From assembly GCA_002633005.1 (NCBI GenBank), contig NMRA01000402.1:151663-210137 (forward strand): DNA of 58,475 bases, given 5' to 3'. This document shows positions 57,075 through 58,475 of the stretch, piece by piece. Made by a program: the position numbers and the translations under genes. Origin of the DNA: Phoronis australis (Eukaryota; Phoronida; Phoronidae). Position 1 is the stretch's first letter. Every line of letters starts with the position of its first letter. Under the pieces are notes generated by a model. It was not told where the DNA came from. It did not search any database and saw only the letters and a program-made list of their open reading frames with translations.

Positions 57075-57183
57075 TTGTGTCCTAACTCGTGGGAAGCCAC
57101 GCCAATTGAGGAGAAACCGCCATATGCTTCTGTGAGAGACACGGCGTACTTGCCTTTACATATTCCTCCAACAGGCGCGAAAC
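57075..57183 (-). CDS. Metalloprotease exon: catalytic HELGH motif
   Basis: Minus-strand acceptor TTTTTTAAG, donor CACAA|GTAAGT. It encodes FAPVGGICKGKYAVSLTEAY, then GGFSSIGVASHELGH. GGIC and the strand before HELGH match reprolysin-type (M12B) proteases; the catalytic glutamate is present, so the enzyme is predicted to be active. Entry is phase 1; the preceding exon was not found in the remaining 1.3 kb. Confidence 0.9.
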
Positions 57184-58475
57184 CTTAAAAAATTGAATGA
57201 GACTGGAATTGTTAGCAATGCACTAAAAAATAATAACAGTAAAAGAACGACTTAACTCACGGAATGAAGCAAAATTAAAAAATTTTAACCAAAGGTCCTG
57301 ATGACGATTTAAGCAAGGGTGGATTACAGCTGCCGCGGCGTTTGCACACCAGTACAGCGTATATTTATAAGCAATGTTTACCCATATTTTACAAGTTTTG
57401 TTTGTAACTTGATTATATGTGTTAAACGCGTGCGTGAATAGAGAATAATGCTCGAGTCGCGATTTTCGTTGCTTTCATCGAAAGATTTGTCCTGTTTCGC
57501 CACCTATTCTGGCGTCCACCAAATACCTAAAAATTCACGAGTCTCCCCTAAACGTTTTCAAGTTGTAGACACATTCCCACCACGGAACTCTGTCGAAATC
57601 TAGTGCAGTAAATTTTCTTAAAATCTCTGAGAAGACTCCTTGCTACTCGTAAAATACGTCACAAATAGGAAAATGTGAGTACGAATTCAAGGTTACAACA
57701 GAAGTCATGGTTTTGAATTTGCGCTTTGTGGGTGCATCCAAAGTGCTGTAACTTGAATCCGGGCAAATTCGATAGATTGGTTTTAAGTATCAGTCCACGG
57801 ATCCACCGACCACAGTACAGCCAAAAAGCGGCAAGGTGGGGGGTCAACCATTCAGATCCATGTTTAGTCTGATAAATCACATTAGGGATGAGAGAAAATG
57901 GGTGAAGTATGACACCACAAAGTTTGGTGGTTTAGGAGATACAAGGGAAGTGTTCTGGGGGGCAAAATGAGGCAATTTCTTGGTGTGGAATGAGTAATTT
58001 TTGACCAAATTTTCTACTCCAGTTTCTGCTTCAAACAGAATCGTTTCTGAACAATTTTGATATCACATGATAGGTTCATGACCAATGTCAGTAAAAACGG
58101 CACCGACACTCCAATATCGGTTACCATGGTAACACTGGAACTGTTTCCGTGGAGGTACGTTTCCGTCTTGTGAAAAACCAGCAGTAAGCTGCACTCTTAT
58201 AGCGAAGCTGCCCCCGTGAGAAAACTAAAAATAATAACATGGACATGTAGAAGACTCCATGCCCTTGAAATTAATACAATAAAAACTTTGTCAGCCCTTC
58301 AGGCAGGCTTGGTAATAGGTGTCTGAATTTCACTATTTTCAGACCGCGTAAGTGTATTTGTCATGTAAACCAGTCAATAGTTGTGAGCCGTTTCTACGCA
58401 TTAATATGCTGTGGTATAATACAACAATTAAAACAATTGGTTTGCTCAAATGTTTTTAATTAATTTTAAGGATAC
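57184..58475. other. Intron or upstream part of the metalloprotease gene; nothing recognised
   Basis: No minus-strand exon with the expected early catalytic motifs (e.g. DHAxLLT) and no other gene was found up to the window edge. Confidence 0.4.

Larger units (their letters stand above)
50778..57183 (-). other. MIG-17/ADAMTS-like secreted zinc metalloprotease gene, 3' part (six coding exons)
   Basis: Six minus-strand exons join in phase (788 nt, 261 residues plus stop): end of the catalytic domain with HELGHNLGSQHD, Met-turn, disintegrin-like/cysteine-rich part, a 13-residue Thr linker and a C-terminal six-cysteine domain ending CCASC, which resembles a PLAC domain. ADAMTS-family enzymes cut extracellular-matrix proteins such as proteoglycans. 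The absence of any visible thrombospondin type 1 exon between the cysteine-rich and C-terminal domains matches the nematode MIG-17 layout rather than true ADAMTS. The phases (1 in, 1 out) of the linker exon allow direct joining across a 3.8-kb intron, but an overlooked exon there cannot be excluded. Signal peptide, propeptide and early catalytic exons lie beyond the window end. Confidence 0.85.

Overview
The window is nuclear DNA from an intron-rich animal, most likely a marine invertebrate. It has GT-AG spliced genes, AATAAA signals, several foldback or MITE-like elements and many copies of the palindrome TACATGTA. A lancelet would fit the gene set (FAAH-like amidase, Notch-ligand-type protein, MIG-17/ADAMTS-like metalloprotease), but I cannot exclude a lophotrochozoan or hemichordate from sequence alone. 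All exon models were made by hand, joining reading frames at GT/AG sites with matching phase. No transcript or database was available.

Layout. (1) 1-3734, plus strand: the last two coding exons of a fatty-acid amide hydrolase (FAAH)-like gene. The intron before them is a ~148/448-bp hierarchical satellite interrupted by a 510-bp inverted-repeat transposon. (2) 6779-46796, plus strand: one ~40-kb gene that I reconstruct as 47 coding exons in continuous phase (12,432 coding bases, 4,143 residues). (3) 49050-49619, plus strand: an unrecognised intronless 189-residue ORF. (4) 50778-57183, minus strand: the 3' six coding exons of a secreted zinc metalloprotease of ADAMTS/MIG-17 type, whose 5' end lies outside the window. 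Genes 3 and 4 converge.

The large gene is the centre of interest. It begins like a Delta/Jagged ligand: signal peptide, MNNL/C2-like domain, DSL domain and one EGF domain. It then has a ~650-residue Ser/Thr-rich mucin exon carrying six spaced copies of a TIDVFPE-type motif. After that come about 25 tandem alpha/beta modules of ~80-100 residues that I cannot assign to a named family. It ends with a transmembrane helix and a short tail containing FQNPTY (an FxNPxY endocytosis signal) and a possible PDZ-binding C-terminus. In modules 1-18 every second module is split by an extra mucin linker; the last ~7 are compact and divergent. Four repeat units have exactly equal exon lengths (254, 43 and 504 nt) and near-identical sequence, and even their introns are copied together with a foldback element. 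The array is therefore expanding by recent segmental duplication in 267-residue, frame-preserving steps.

The DSL domain keeps its cysteine scaffold, but the residues known to form the Notch-contact face in JAG1 are replaced. A plausible reading is a lineage-specific, very long, mucin-like cell-surface protein built on a Notch-ligand head, possibly for adhesion or recognition rather than canonical Notch activation. That functional reading is inference.
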